A DNA stretch of 64,000 bases. It comes from Kaistella treverensis. GTDB lineage: Bacteria; Bacteroidota; Bacteroidia; Flavobacteriales; Weeksellaceae. The position numbers and the translations under genes are program-made. The DNA lies in contig NZ_FORQ01000003.1 in assembly GCF_900114045.1 (NCBI RefSeq), forward strand, positions 1 through 64,000, given 5' to 3'. This document shows positions 24,443 to 35,802 of the stretch, piece after piece. The notes below the pieces were generated by a model. The model saw nothing but the letters and a program-made list of their open reading frames with translations. It was not told the DNA's origin and searched no databases. Each line of letters starts with the position of its first letter. Position 1 is the first letter of the stretch.

Positions 24443-24970
24443 ATGAAAAACACATTGAAATCCATTTTGGTTTTATTTGCTGTTACCCTTACTGGATTGG
24501 TAAATGCTCAAAACATCACAGGAAAATCTACAACTGTAAATATCGAAGGAACTTCACCAGTGCATGACTGGGTGATGAATGGGTCATCTGCAACCTTTAC
24601 AGGAACTGTAGACGGAAACACCATCACCAATGTAAAATTCACAATGCCGACAAAAAGCCTCAAAAGCACCAAAGGAAAAATGATGGATAACAAAGCATAT
24701 GGAGCGCTGAAATCAGATAAGTATCCTAACATTACTTTTACCGCACCTACATTATCAGTTGGAAAAGGAAATTTGGCAGGTAAAATGACGATAGCAGGTG
24801 TTACCAAAGAGGTGAATTTCCCTGTAACAGTAACTAAAAACGGTAAATCTTATCATATAACCGGGACTGAAAATATGAAACTTTCAACTTACGGTATGGA
24901 AAGACCTGGTTTCATGGGAGTAAAAACCGGTGATGCAATTAAAGTGACTGTAAATATTGTTGCGAACTAA
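24443..24970 (+). CDS. YceI-family periplasmic lipid-binding-like protein
   Basis: The 175-residue protein has a signal peptide (about 1-22, ending VNAQ) and the lipocalin-like beta barrel of YceI: VNIEGTSPVHDWVM, the TGTVDGN and NITFTAPTL strands, and KLSTYGMERPGF. Family members bind polyisoprenoid or fatty-acid-like ligands in the periplasm. Standalone gene after a long repeat-filled gap; physiological role in this organism unknown. Confidence 0.9.
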   Translation: MKNTLKSILVLFAVTLTGLVNAQNITGKSTTVNIEGTSPVHDWVMNGSSATFTGTVDGNTITNVKFTMPTKSLKSTKGKMMDNKAYGALKSDKYPNITFTAPTLSVGKGNLAGKMTIAGVTKEVNFPVTVTKNGKSYHITGTENMKLSTYGMERPGFMGVKTGDAIKVTVNIVAN

Positions 24971-25069
24971 TCAAACAAGAAATATTCTTCAATAAAAAGT
25001 AGCCGCTTTCCAGCGGTTCTTTTTTTTGTAAAAATTTAATTATCCAAAAAAAAGAAGGAAATTCGCAAC

Positions 25070-26416
25070 ATGGCAAAAGTGAAAACGGCATATTTCTGTC
25101 AAAACTGTGGCTCACAATATCCGCAGTGGCTCGGGCAGTGTAAAAATTGTGGCGAGTGGAATACTCTGGTTGAAGAAATTGTAGAGAAATCTCCCGCGAA
25201 AACTTTTACGGAGAAATCGAAGCAGCATATTATCAATATTATAGAGGTTCAAACGGAGGAAGAACCGCGTATTACAACGCCTTCTGAGGAATTGAACCGG
25301 GTTTTGGGCGGCGGCATTGTCCTGGGTTCCGTAACCCTGATTGGCGGCGAGCCCGGCATCGGAAAATCGACATTACTGCTGCAGCTGGCGCTGAAAATGA
25401 ATAAGAAAATTCTCTACGTTTCCGGCGAAGAAAGTGCCTCACAAATCAAAATGCGTGCGGACCGACTGACGGAACTTCAAAACCCGAATTGTTATCTTTT
25501 TACCGAAACTTCGGTGGAAAAAATTCTTCATGAGGCGAAGAAATTACAGCCGGATTTTATGATTATCGATTCCATACAAACATTGCAAAGCCAGCTCATC
25601 GAAAGTTCACCCGGTACTGTTTCTCAGATCCGCGAATGTTCAAATGAAATAATTAAATTTTCTAAAGAAACCAATACACCGACTTTTTTAGTTGGGCATA
25701 TTACCAAAGACGGCCAGATCGCGGGTCCGAAAGTTTTGGAACATATGGTAGATGTGGTTTTGAATTTTGACGGCGACCGCAATCATTTGTTCCGACTCTT
25801 GCGCGCGAGTAAAAACCGTTTTGGCTCTACAGCAGAAATCGGGATTTACGAAATGGTGTCGCAGGGTTTGAAAGAAATTAAAAATCCTTCGGAAATTTTA
25901 ATAACTAAAAAGTTCGAGGAACTTTCCGGAAATTCTGTCGCAGTGACTTTGGAAGGAAACCGCCCGATGCTGATTGAAATCCAGGCGCTGGTAAGTTCCG
26001 CGGTTTATGGTACGCCACAGCGCAGTTGTACAGGTTTCGATTCCAAAAGACTGAATATGCTTTTGGCGGTTCTGGAAAAAAGAGCGGGTTTTCAGCTCGG
26101 TGCGAAAGATGTGTTTCTTAATATAACTGGTGGAATAAAAACAGGAGATCCGGCGCTGGATTTAGCCGTGGTAGCTTCTATTTTATCATCGAATGAAGAT
26201 GTGGCGATTTCTGAACATTTCTGTTTTGCGGGAGAAATTGGTTTGAGTGGAGAAATCCGTCCCATTCCGCAGATTGAGCAAAGGATTTCCGAAGCTGAAA
26301 AACTCGGCTACGAAAAAATATTCGTTTCAAACCTTAATAAAATTCCAAAGAAAAAATACGGCATTACCATCGTGGAAGTGAGCAAGATTGAGGATTTTCA
26401 TGAAAGCTTGTTTTAA
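25070..26416 (+). CDS. radA: DNA repair protein RadA
   Basis: The 448-residue protein has a four-Cys zinc finger (C10, C13, C24, C27), a RecA-like ATPase with Walker A GEPGIGKST at 93-101, the RadA-specific KNRFG motif near 247, and a C-terminal Lon-like domain (about 320-448). RadA promotes branch migration in recombinational repair. Standalone on plus. Confidence 0.98.
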   Translation: MAKVKTAYFCQNCGSQYPQWLGQCKNCGEWNTLVEEIVEKSPAKTFTEKSKQHIINIIEVQTEEEPRITTPSEELNRVLGGGIVLGSVTLIGGEPGIGKSTLLLQLALKMNKKILYVSGEESASQIKMRADRLTELQNPNCYLFTETSVEKILHEAKKLQPDFMIIDSIQTLQSQLIESSPGTVSQIRECSNEIIKFSKETNTPTFLVGHITKDGQIAGPKVLEHMVDVVLNFDGDRNHLFRLLRASKNRFGSTAEIGIYEMVSQGLKEIKNPSEILITKKFEELSGNSVAVTLEGNRPMLIEIQALVSSAVYGTPQRSCTGFDSKRLNMLLAVLEKRAGFQLGAKDVFLNITGGIKTGDPALDLAVVASILSSNEDVAISEHFCFAGEIGLSGEIRPIPQIEQRISEAEKLGYEKIFVSNLNKIPKKKYGITIVEVSKIEDFHESLF

Positions 26417-26481
26417 AACTCATCATTAACCATTAATAATTACCAATTCATCCTCCAACCTCCATCTTCCATCCTTAAAAC

Positions 26482-27054
26482 ATGAATTACCTCGCGCATT
26501 CTTTCCTCACTTTTTCCGACGAGCAGATCGTGGGGCAGTTTCTGGAGGATTATATTCCGAATCGGGACCGCTATTCTTATCCCGAAAAAATGCAGCAGGG
26601 AATTACTTTGCACCGTGAAATCGATACTTTTACCGACGCACATCCGGAACTTCATTACGCGCGGAAAATTTTCAGTCCCATGGTGCGTTTATATTCCGGT
26701 GCCTTCGTTGATGTGGCGCTGGATTATTTTTTAGCAAACGCACTGTCGGAAAAAGAGTTGAAAAAACACGCTGAAAAAGTTTATCAGGCGCTGCGGAAAA
26801 ATGAAGATTTTTTGCCAGAAAAGCTCCTAAAAATGGTGGACGCGATGGAAAAAGACAATTGGCTTTTCAATTACCGCCAAGATTGGGGAATTAAATATTC
26901 CATGCAGAATGTGCTGAATAAAGCGAAATATCTGGACAAAAGTTTAGGCGCTTTCGAAGTTTTTCTCAGCAATAAACCACAACTTCAACGGCATTTCGAC
27001 GCTTTTTTTCCGGACCTTGTAGCGCACGTGCATGAAGTGAATTCCGGCTTTTAA
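26482..27054 (+). CDS. ACP phosphodiesterase-like protein (AcpH/DUF479)
   Basis: The 190-residue, mainly helical protein begins MNYLAHSFL and has the family pattern: LVGQFLEDY-type early motif, GITLHREIDTFTDAHP at about 41-56 with probable metal-binding His and Asp, and a late LPDLVAHV-like stretch. AcpH removes the phosphopantetheine arm from acyl-carrier protein in E. coli. The stop overlaps the convergent DUF6702 gene by 4 nt. Confidence 0.8.
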   Translation: MNYLAHSFLTFSDEQIVGQFLEDYIPNRDRYSYPEKMQQGITLHREIDTFTDAHPELHYARKIFSPMVRLYSGAFVDVALDYFLANALSEKELKKHAEKVYQALRKNEDFLPEKLLKMVDAMEKDNWLFNYRQDWGIKYSMQNVLNKAKYLDKSLGAFEVFLSNKPQLQRHFDAFFPDLVAHVHEVNSGF

Positions 27055-27554
27055 AAGGTTTTGTACAAATACCTTTTGGGATAATTCAGTTTATCGCTTT
27101 GGCGGTTTCCGGCTACGATAATATGGATAATATTCATCTGATCATCGAAAAAATTATAAAGTAAACTCACTGCTGTTTCAACCTTTTTCGGTGCATTTAC
27201 AGGTTCGGATTCCAGATAAATATTTACGGCTTCACTGTCTTCTTCAAAACCGATATAATTGACTTTTAGAAATTTGTTGTCTGCTTTCAGCTTCAAATAT
27301 TCATGGCAGTATTTTTTCAAATAATCGTTGATCTGATTTTTATATTTCGCGTCATTAAAATGAACCGCGCTGCCGTATTTTTCTTTCAAGGCATTTTCCA
27401 AATCATCCAGAAAAAATTTGCCGGTAATTTCGAAAGTTTTTGATTTTTGGTTATAATTAAATTCTACCGAGCCAACGTGATACGGATGAATTTCTTTGGC
27501 CGGCGCGGTAAAAAAGAAAAAAAGCAGTAAAAAGGGCAGTATTTTTTTCAGCAT
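27051..27554 (-). CDS. DUF6702 family secreted protein
   Basis: About 167 residues from MLKKILP (an upstream in-frame Met at 27566 is possible). The hydrophobic leader 1-19 is a signal peptide, then HPYHVGSVEFNYN, the signature start of the domain. This family in Flavobacteriia commonly sits beside a HupE/UreJ-type membrane protein and an M1 peptidase, and both are here (27613 and 28344). Function unknown; the pairing with HupE suggests a cell-envelope metal role. Confidence 0.75.
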   Translation of the reverse strand: MLKKILPFLLLFFFFTAPAKEIHPYHVGSVEFNYNQKSKTFEITGKFFLDDLENALKEKYGSAVHFNDAKYKNQINDYLKKYCHEYLKLKADNKFLKVNYIGFEEDSEAVNIYLESEPVNAPKKVETAVSLLYNFFDDQMNIIHIIVAGNRQSDKLNYPKRYLYKTF

Positions 27555-27612
27555 TATGTTTTGCATTTCAGGTGACGAAATTAATCATTATTTTCGTAAA
27601 AATTTTTTTACA

Positions 27613-28185
27613 ATGTCTGATTTTTTATTTTACTTAAACCTCGGCTGGGAACACATTATTTCTTTAGATGCGCTTGACCATCAACTTTTTATTTTGGTTT
27701 TGGTGGCGGCGTATTTCTACAAAGACTGGCGCAAAATCCTGCTTTTGGTTACCGCTTTTACCATTGGTCATTCCATAACTTTAGCTTTCAGTGTTTTAGA
27801 TGTGTTCAGATTACCGTCAGCTTTAGTTGAAATTTTAATTCCGATTACCATTGTTTTAACGGCGCTGGACAATATTTTACTTCGGGAAAACCGGCAGAAA
27901 TTGATGCAAATCAATTATGTTTTAGCACTTTTTTTTGGTTTGATTCACGGTTTAGGTTTCGCAAATACCGCGCGAATGGCAATGGCAGCGGAACAAACCA
28001 TCGCGGTACCGCTTTTAGGTTTTAATATCGGTTTGGAACTCGGTCAAATTACTGTTGTTGTACTGATTATGACGCTGTTTTTCTTACTTTCAAAATTCTT
28101 GAAACTTCAGCAAAAATATTGGATCACCGGAATTTCCGTGGTTGCAATCTTACTTTCTGGACAAATGATTTTGGAACGGATGTAA
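27613..28185 (+). CDS. HupE/UreJ_2 family membrane protein
   Basis: The 190-residue protein has about six hydrophobic segments and the family motifs: GWEHIISLDALDHQLFIL (His-rich start), FTIGHSITLAFS in the second block, and FGLIHGLGFA in the fourth, with His residues typical of nickel or cobalt permease relatives. The start at 27613 is preferred over upstream frames that run antisense through the DUF6702 leader. HupE proteins are linked to nickel uptake; substrate here unproven. Divergent from DUF6702, upstream of the peptidase. Confidence 0.82.
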   Translation: MSDFLFYLNLGWEHIISLDALDHQLFILVLVAAYFYKDWRKILLLVTAFTIGHSITLAFSVLDVFRLPSALVEILIPITIVLTALDNILLRENRQKLMQINYVLALFFGLIHGLGFANTARMAMAAEQTIAVPLLGFNIGLELGQITVVVLIMTLFFLLSKFLKLQQKYWITGISVVAILLSGQMILERM

Positions 28186-28343
28186 AAATTCTGGGCTATT
28201 TTGCCCTTTTTTTCGATTTTGACTTCACCGAAAAATTTGAATTTGCGAAAACCGCAGAAAAAATTCGGTTCCAGCGTGGTTTTTTGGAAAAAAATACCAA
28301 TATTTACACAAAATAATTAAATTTGAAATCTCACTAAGCATCT

Positions 28344-30713
28344 ATGAAAATCAAATTCCTCGCTCTGGTCTTTTGTTCTACTGTGTTTTTCGGGCAGAAC
28401 ATTCAAAACAATCCTACAAGCAATCACGGCAATAAGTTTGAACAGCTCGGCACAATTCTGCCAACGCCGAACGTTTACAGAACAGGTTCTGGCGCGCCAG
28501 GACAAGGTTATTGGCAAAATCGTGCAGATTATGATATTACCGCGTATCTGGATGAGGACAAAAGAATTTTAAGAGGTTCGGAAACCATAACTTATTACAA
28601 CAACTCACCCGATGATTTGGAATATTTGTGGCTTCAGCTAGATGAAAATGAGCAGTCGTCTGTAAAAAATGCAGGTTATGATTCAGAATCATTTTTGCCT
28701 AAAAGAGCAACGTCTGATGATTTAAAAGTGAGCGATTTACCGGCAAAAAATAATGGTTTCGGTGTGAACCTGGAAAAGGTAACAGACGCTTCGGGAAAAG
28801 CTTTGCCATACATCGTGAATAAAACGATGATGCGCATCGATTTACCTAAAGTGTTGAAAAAAGGTGAAAAAATTACCTTTAAAATAGATTGGAATTACAA
28901 CATCCCGAACCGCATCGAAATGGGTGGCCGTGGCGGATACGAATTTTTCCCGGAAGACGGAAATGATTTATATACGATTACGCAATGGTACCCGAGAATG
29001 TGTGTTTACAGCGATTTCCGCGGTTGGCAGCATAACCAGTTTACCGGTCGTGGTGAATTTGCTTTAGCCTTTGGCGATTTTAAAGTTTCAATGAATGTTC
29101 CTGCGGATCACATCGTGGCTGCAACAGGTTCCGGGAAAAACTTCGAGGAAGTTTTGACTTCAGCACAACTTGCGCGTTGGAAACAGGCACAAAATGCTAA
29201 CGAACCGATAGAAATTGTGACTTTAGAGGAAGCGAAGAAAGCGGAAAAAAGCAAGTCTAAGCAGCGAAAAACCTGGAAATTTGAAGCTGAAAATGTTCGT
29301 GATTTCGCCTGGACGTCATCCAGAAAATTTGTTTGGGATGGAATGAAAGTTACCATTCCTGAAAATAGAAATGAGGTAATGGCGATGAGTTTGTATCCGA
29401 AAGAAGCTTATAATCTATACCGAAAATTTTCTACGAAAGCCGTTGCACATACGATTAAAACTTATTCTGAATTCACAATTCCTTATCCGTATCCTGTAGC
29501 ACAATCAATTGAAGCCGCAAACGGAATGGAATATCCGATGATTTGCTTCAATTTTGGGAGAACTGAAAAAGACGGTACATATTCCGAAGGAATTAAAAAT
29601 GGAATGATCGGCGTAATCATCCATGAAGTAGGGCACAATTTCTTCCCGATGATTATTAATTCTGATGAAAGACAATGGTCCTGGATGGATGAAGGTTTGA
29701 ATACTTTTGTGGAATATTTAACCGAAGAAAGATGGGATAATAATTTCCCGTCACGTCGCGGTCCGGCGCATACGATTGTAGATTACATGAAATTGCCGAA
29801 AGACCAGCTGGAACCGATTATGACGAACTCGGAAAATATCGTTCAATTTGGTCCAAACGCCTATTCAAAACCGGCAACAGGACTTAATATTCTTCGTGAA
29901 ACGATTGTTGGTCGCGAACTTTTTGACAAAGCTTTTAAAACCTATTCTAAAAGATGGGCATTTAAGCATCCGGAGCCGGCAGATTTTTTCCGGAGCATGA
30001 ACGATGCAAGTGCTGAAAACCTGGACTGGTTCTGGAGAGGTTGGTTTTACGGAATTGATCCGGTAGATATCGCTATTGAAAAAGTGACAGTTGCAAAGCC
30101 AGATTTTACAACCTTGCCACCAAACCGCGAGTTCATTTATACCATTGATCCGCCGTTGCAAAATGATTTTGTGGATATTTCGAAAATCAGAAATAAAGAA
30201 GATAAAAACATCACTTTTTATACGGACACGGATAAAGAAACTCAGGATTTTTACTGGCGTTACAACCGCGGCCAGGAAAAAGTAGACAGCAAAAAAGAAT
30301 ACCGAATTAAGGCCGATAATTTACAAACCGTGCCGGAAAAAGAAAGAGCTGCAGTTGAAGATATTTACGCTTATCAAATTGATTTCGCAAATAAAGGCGG
30401 TTTGGTAATGCCGCTGATTTTAGAATTCACTTTCGAAGATGGTTCAAAATTAAATGACAAATCTTCGGCGCAAATCTGGAGAAAAAATGAAAATAAGGTG
30501 TCGAAAACGTATTATTTCAAGAAAAAACTGAAATCAGTTCAGCTTGATCCGATGCGTGAAACTGCTGACATCGATACTTCGAATAATTTCTGGGGAGAGA
30601 TTCCGGAACCGACTTCGAAATTTCAGGTTTTCAAACAAAAGCAGGAAGGTTCAGCGCGTGGCGCTGCAAACGGAAAAGTAAATCCGATGCAGGCAGCCGG
30701 AAAGAAAAAGTAG
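28344..30713 (+). CDS. M1 family zinc metallopeptidase
   Basis: The 789-residue protein has a short signal peptide (1-18, ending FFGQ) and an N-terminal beta domain. The catalytic domain carries HEVGH at about 426-430 and the third zinc ligand Glu in WMDEGLNTFVEY about 20 residues on. The C-terminal beta and Lys/Ala-rich tail ends GKKK. M1 enzymes are aminopeptidases; this secreted form is common in Flavobacteriia and probably trims peptides in the periplasm or outside. A small hairpin GGGC/GCCC with T-run at 28192-28212 separates it from the HupE gene. Confidence 0.93.
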   Translation: MKIKFLALVFCSTVFFGQNIQNNPTSNHGNKFEQLGTILPTPNVYRTGSGAPGQGYWQNRADYDITAYLDEDKRILRGSETITYYNNSPDDLEYLWLQLDENEQSSVKNAGYDSESFLPKRATSDDLKVSDLPAKNNGFGVNLEKVTDASGKALPYIVNKTMMRIDLPKVLKKGEKITFKIDWNYNIPNRIEMGGRGGYEFFPEDGNDLYTITQWYPRMCVYSDFRGWQHNQFTGRGEFALAFGDFKVSMNVPADHIVAATGSGKNFEEVLTSAQLARWKQAQNANEPIEIVTLEEAKKAEKSKSKQRKTWKFEAENVRDFAWTSSRKFVWDGMKVTIPENRNEVMAMSLYPKEAYNLYRKFSTKAVAHTIKTYSEFTIPYPYPVAQSIEAANGMEYPMICFNFGRTEKDGTYSEGIKNGMIGVIIHEVGHNFFPMIINSDERQWSWMDEGLNTFVEYLTEERWDNNFPSRRGPAHTIVDYMKLPKDQLEPIMTNSENIVQFGPNAYSKPATGLNILRETIVGRELFDKAFKTYSKRWAFKHPEPADFFRSMNDASAENLDWFWRGWFYGIDPVDIAIEKVTVAKPDFTTLPPNREFIYTIDPPLQNDFVDISKIRNKEDKNITFYTDTDKETQDFYWRYNRGQEKVDSKKEYRIKADNLQTVPEKERAAVEDIYAYQIDFANKGGLVMPLILEFTFEDGSKLNDKSSAQIWRKNENKVSKTYYFKKKLKSVQLDPMRETADIDTSNNFWGEIPEPTSKFQVFKQKQEGSARGAANGKVNPMQAAGKKK

Positions 30714-30728
30714 AAAATAAAATTTAAT

Positions 30729-30758
30729 AAAAGTCATCTCATTGAGGTGACTTTTTTT
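30729..30758 (+). terminator. Terminator after the M1 peptidase
   Basis: AAGTCATCTC / GAGGTGACTT stem, ATT loop, seven T. Confidence 0.85.
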
Positions 30759-30870
30759 CTGCCAAATTTTCTTGCAAATGGCTCTGCCGTGACAGATTAG
30801 CACAAAAGCTCCGTTGGCATTGTTTTCGTCAAAACCACCGCAGTATAATTAATAATTTAAACTAAAAAAT

Positions 30871-31149
30871 ATGTCAGTAAACTTTAAACCATTAGCAGAC
30901 CGAGTTTTGGTAGAGCCAACCGCTGCTGAAACAAAAACCGCCTCAGGAATTATTATCCCCGATACGGCAAAAGAAAAACCACAGGAAGGTATTGTAGTTG
31001 CTGCCGGTCCCGGTAAAAAAGACGAACCTACAACCGTAAAAGTTGGTGATAAAGTGCTTTACGGAAAATATTCAGGATCCGAATTGAAGTTAGATGGTAA
31101 AGATTATCTGATCGTAAAAGAAGGCGATATCTTGGGAATTATTGGGTAA
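30871..31149 (+). CDS. groES: Co-chaperonin GroES
   Basis: The 92-residue lid protein of the GroEL cage starts [16 protein letters not shown] and has the mobile-loop region [17 protein letters not shown] at 22-38. Co-transcribed with groEL 80 nt downstream. No CIRCE element is visible ahead of it. Confidence 0.98.
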   Translation: MSVNFKPLADRVLVEPTAAETKTASGIIIPDTAKEKPQEGIVVAAGPGKKDEPTTVKVGDKVLYGKYSGSELKLDGKDYLIVKEGDILGIIG

Positions 31150-31223
31150 CACTCTGTTTTCTAGTATATCAATTAACAATTAACAAATCAAGCGCAGGTA
31201 AATTACTCCCTCGCAAAAAATAA

Positions 31224-32852
<1,629 letters not shown>

Positions 32853-32906
32853 TATGCTTACTGCTTTAAGCCATAAGCAATAGGCTTTAAGCTTACTTAT
32901 AGCAGA

Positions 32907-32942
32907 GAAAAAAATTCCGTGCTTTTAGCGCGGAATTTTTTG
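32907..32942 (+). terminator. groEL terminator
   Basis: AATTCCGTGC / GCGCGGAATT stem, TTTTA loop, T-run. The region 32859-33140 between groEL and pyk holds no gene. It has copies of GCTTTAAGCTTAC, a tandem AGCCGTA x3 (33003-33027) and another hairpin (33067-33102). Confidence 0.85.
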
Positions 32943-33066
32943 TTTTAGCAAACCCAAAAAATATGCCGTTATATCGGCTAATTTTTTAGATTTAAAGAAT
33001 TTTGAGCCGTAAGCCGTAAGCCGTAAGCTTTAAGCTTACAGCAAAATGCGTAGAGCATTTAGCAAA

Positions 33067-33102
33067 TAAAAAAAATCCGTGCTTTAAGCACGGAATTTTT
33101 TG
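33067..33102. terminator. Terminator of the acpP-pyk operon (bidirectional)
   Basis: Perfect CCGTGCTTTAAGCACGG hairpin with A-run before and T-run after, 42 nt beyond the pyk stop on the minus strand. Confidence 0.8.
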
Positions 33103-33143
33103 TTTATCGCTTACAGCATAATGCCTAAAGCATACAGCAAAAA

Positions 33144-34589
33144 TTATATCGTAGTTAGTCTCAGCGTGTTTGTTTTCCCGTCTACATAAGCCGGCGTCGC
33201 GTTCAGGTTGATCACAAAATCGCCTTTCTGAACAAAACCGTTGGTATGCGCCAGCATATTCACCTGAGTAATCGTCTCGTCGGTAGATTTGTGCATATCG
33301 TAATGAAAAGCGCGTACGCCCCAAAGCAAGTTCAACATCGTAATTACGCGTTTGTTAGAACTGAAAACGACAATATTTGAATTCGGTCTGTGTGCTGAAA
33401 TTTGAAACGCGGTATAACCGGAATGTGTCAAAGTTACAATTGCTTCAACGTTTGTGGTTTTAGCAATTCTTACGGCTGCAAGACAGATTCTATTTGTAAT
33501 AAAACGTTCATCGATGCAGTCAAAATCGTGCTCAATTGGCGAATTTTTTGTTCGGTAAAAATTAGTTTGCTCAATATTTTTTACAATTTTTGCCATATTC
33601 CGCACCACATCAACCGGATATTTTCCTACTGAAGTTTCACCGGAAAGCATTACCGCGTCGGCACCATCAAGAACCGAGTTCGCAACGTCGTTTACCTCAG
33701 CTCTGGTCGGTGTTAAACTATTGATCATGGTTTCCATCATCTGAGTTGCAATGATGACAGGTTTCGCATAATTTCGGGCTATAGCCACCAAATTTTTCTG
33801 AATCGCCGGAACTTCTTCCATCGGAACTTCTACACCCAAATCACCACGCGCCACCATTAATCCGTCGCATTCCATCAAAATCTGTTCGATGTTCCGAACA
33901 CCTTCCGGCTTTTCGATCTTAGCGATAATTGGCGTTTTTTGCTTGTTTGTAGGGTGATTTTTTATAATTTCCTTTAAATCAATAATGTCCTGCGCGTGCC
34001 GCACAAAAGACAATGCAATCCAGTCAACTTCCAAATCGAGCATAAAGTTTGCGTCCTCGATATCTTTTTCCGTCAAAGCTGGTAAAGAAACATTCGTGTT
34101 CGGAAGATTTACGCCTTTTTTTGAGCTCAGCGGTCCCCCTTGAATGGTTTTCGCGCGAACAGTGTCAATGTCGTTTGTTTCTATAACCTGCAAAACCAGC
34201 TTTCCGTCATCGATCAAAATTCTTTCACCAACTTTTACATCTTTCGGAAACTGCTGATAAGTCATATAAACTTTGGTAGAATCGCCTTCAATTTTCTCAT
34301 TGGTAAAGGTTAAAACATCACCGGGATTTAAATAAGAACCTTCTTTAACCACGCCAACGCGAAGCTTCGGTCCCTGTAAATCCCCTAAAATTCCAACGGA
34401 GTGACCAAACTCTTTGTTGATTTCGCGAATGGTTTCTATATTTTTCTTTACAATAGCGTAATCAGCGTGCGAAAAATTGATACGGAACACATCTACACCT
34501 GCTTTTACCAGCTCGATCATCGTTTCCTTGTCGGAAGATGCAGGGCCGAGTGTTGCGATGATTTTGGTCTTTTTTAGATATTTAATCAT
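33144..34589 (-). CDS. pyk: Pyruvate kinase
   Basis: The 481-residue enzyme converts phosphoenolpyruvate and ADP to pyruvate and ATP. Visible motifs are KIIATLGPAS at the N terminus, MVARGDLGVEVP near 243-254, ATQMMETMI near 280 and the SGETSVGKYP loop near 314. Last gene of the minus-strand run acpP-fabF-rnc-IPExxxVDY-pyk, overlapping the preceding stop by 8 nt, so translation is likely coupled. Confidence 0.98.
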   Translation of the reverse strand: MIKYLKKTKIIATLGPASSDKETMIELVKAGVDVFRINFSHADYAIVKKNIETIREINKEFGHSVGILGDLQGPKLRVGVVKEGSYLNPGDVLTFTNEKIEGDSTKVYMTYQQFPKDVKVGERILIDDGKLVLQVIETNDIDTVRAKTIQGGPLSSKKGVNLPNTNVSLPALTEKDIEDANFMLDLEVDWIALSFVRHAQDIIDLKEIIKNHPTNKQKTPIIAKIEKPEGVRNIEQILMECDGLMVARGDLGVEVPMEEVPAIQKNLVAIARNYAKPVIIATQMMETMINSLTPTRAEVNDVANSVLDGADAVMLSGETSVGKYPVDVVRNMAKIVKNIEQTNFYRTKNSPIEHDFDCIDERFITNRICLAAVRIAKTTNVEAIVTLTHSGYTAFQISAHRPNSNIVVFSSNKRVITMLNLLWGVRAFHYDMHKSTDETITQVNMLAHTNGFVQKGDFVINLNATPAYVDGKTNTLRLTTI

Positions 34590-35052
34590 AATATTGAATT
34601 AATTGATAAAGCTCTTCGTCAGGGCTTAAATGAAAATTCTGAATTTGAAACATCAGATTTTCAGGGAGCAAAATTACTGAAAAATCATCAAATGGCTCCG
34701 ATGTCTTTATGATATAATCTACATCCTGAAAATTTTTCAGCAAAAACGCGGAATCTTCGTCGCCGGAAAATAATTCGTGCGAAGTTTTGGTCTGTATTAC
34801 CTGCGAAGCACGGTTGGAAATAAAGTGAACGCATACTTGCGTGGAATTGTGAAAAGCCCGGAAGCGAGGGAAATAATGATCTGAAATGTTGCCGCGTAGA
34901 ATAAGGTCGGAAATCCGCTTAAAGCTAAAAGGATTTAAGGTGTTGAGGTGGTAAAAAAGTTCATAATCCGGGACCTCCTTTGCGAGACGGACCAGGCCGA
35001 TCGTAATTTCGTCGTCATAGTCAATATCAAGGATGATCTTTTGGGTTTTCAA
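34582..35052 (-). CDS. IPExxxVDY family protein
   Basis: The 156-residue protein has no signal or membrane segment. LVRLAKEVPDYELFYHLN near 20-37 fits the lineage-specific IPExxxVDY family, which I recognise by this motif and its place between rnc and pyk in Flavobacteriia. No function is known. It overlaps rnc by 26 nt and pyk by 8 nt, so the three are tightly linked. Confidence 0.75.
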   Translation of the reverse strand: MKTQKIILDIDYDDEITIGLVRLAKEVPDYELFYHLNTLNPFSFKRISDLILRGNISDHYFPRFRAFHNSTQVCVHFISNRASQVIQTKTSHELFSGDEDSAFLLKNFQDVDYIIKTSEPFDDFSVILLPENLMFQIQNFHLSPDEELYQLIQYYD

Positions 35053-35791
35053 TGATGCACTGTTTTTTATTTAAAATATAGAAGGCACGCTGTGCTGCTT
35101 TTTCTTCAGCTTTTTTCTTAGAGGTTTCCGTCGCGTTAGAAATGCTTTCGTTCTCGAGCCAAACGTACGTCCTGAAAACCAGGTTTCTATTTGCCTGAAT
35201 TTCTTCGACAGTTTCGTAACGGATACTCAGCTTTTTTTTCTGGCTCCATTCCAGCAGCAAACCTTTGTAACTTACGATCTTATTTTCAAGCTTGTTGATT
35301 TCCGACGGCGTAAGCAAACGTTCGAGCACAATTCTTCTGCACGTGTCGTATTCTAAATCCAGGTAAAGTGCACCAATAAGCGATTCGAAAAGATTTCCCG
35401 CGAGATTTTCGCTTAAAGTCGTATGCGAATCATTCTGCAGAAAATTCGGTAAACCGAGTTCAGTACCAAGCTTATTGAGGTTTTTCCGGTTTACGATTTT
35501 AGATTTCATCTGCGTCAAGTATCCTTCGTTCGCGTGCGGATATGTTGCAAATAAATGACAGGAAATAATGGTTCCCAAGACAGAATCGCCTAAAAATTCC
35601 AGGCGTTCATAGTTGTTGTTTTGCTTAAATTTCGAAGATGATTTTAAAGAAAAAGCTTCGCGGTAAAGATTGATGTTTTGAATGGAACAACCGATGATTT
35701 TGGTAATTTCATTGCTTAAATGGTAATCTTTTTCCGAAAGTGTTTTTTTTCTTCTGACCAGGAATTTAGAAAGGTATTTCTGTAACTCCAT
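35027..35791 (-). CDS. rnc: Ribonuclease III
   Basis: The 254-residue double-strand-specific RNase has the signature ERLEFLGDS at 62-70, the second acidic motif ENLAGNLFESLIGALYLD near 127-144, and a C-terminal dsRNA-binding domain (about 180-248) ending in KKKAEEKAAQRAF. It processes rRNA precursors and structured mRNAs. It starts 11 nt after the fabF stop. Confidence 0.97.
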   Translation of the reverse strand: MELQKYLSKFLVRRKKTLSEKDYHLSNEITKIIGCSIQNINLYREAFSLKSSSKFKQNNNYERLEFLGDSVLGTIISCHLFATYPHANEGYLTQMKSKIVNRKNLNKLGTELGLPNFLQNDSHTTLSENLAGNLFESLIGALYLDLEYDTCRRIVLERLLTPSEINKLENKIVSYKGLLLEWSQKKKLSIRYETVEEIQANRNLVFRTYVWLENESISNATETSKKKAEEKAAQRAFYILNKKQCIIENPKDHP

Positions 35792-35802
35792 TGTTGAAGT
35801 TC

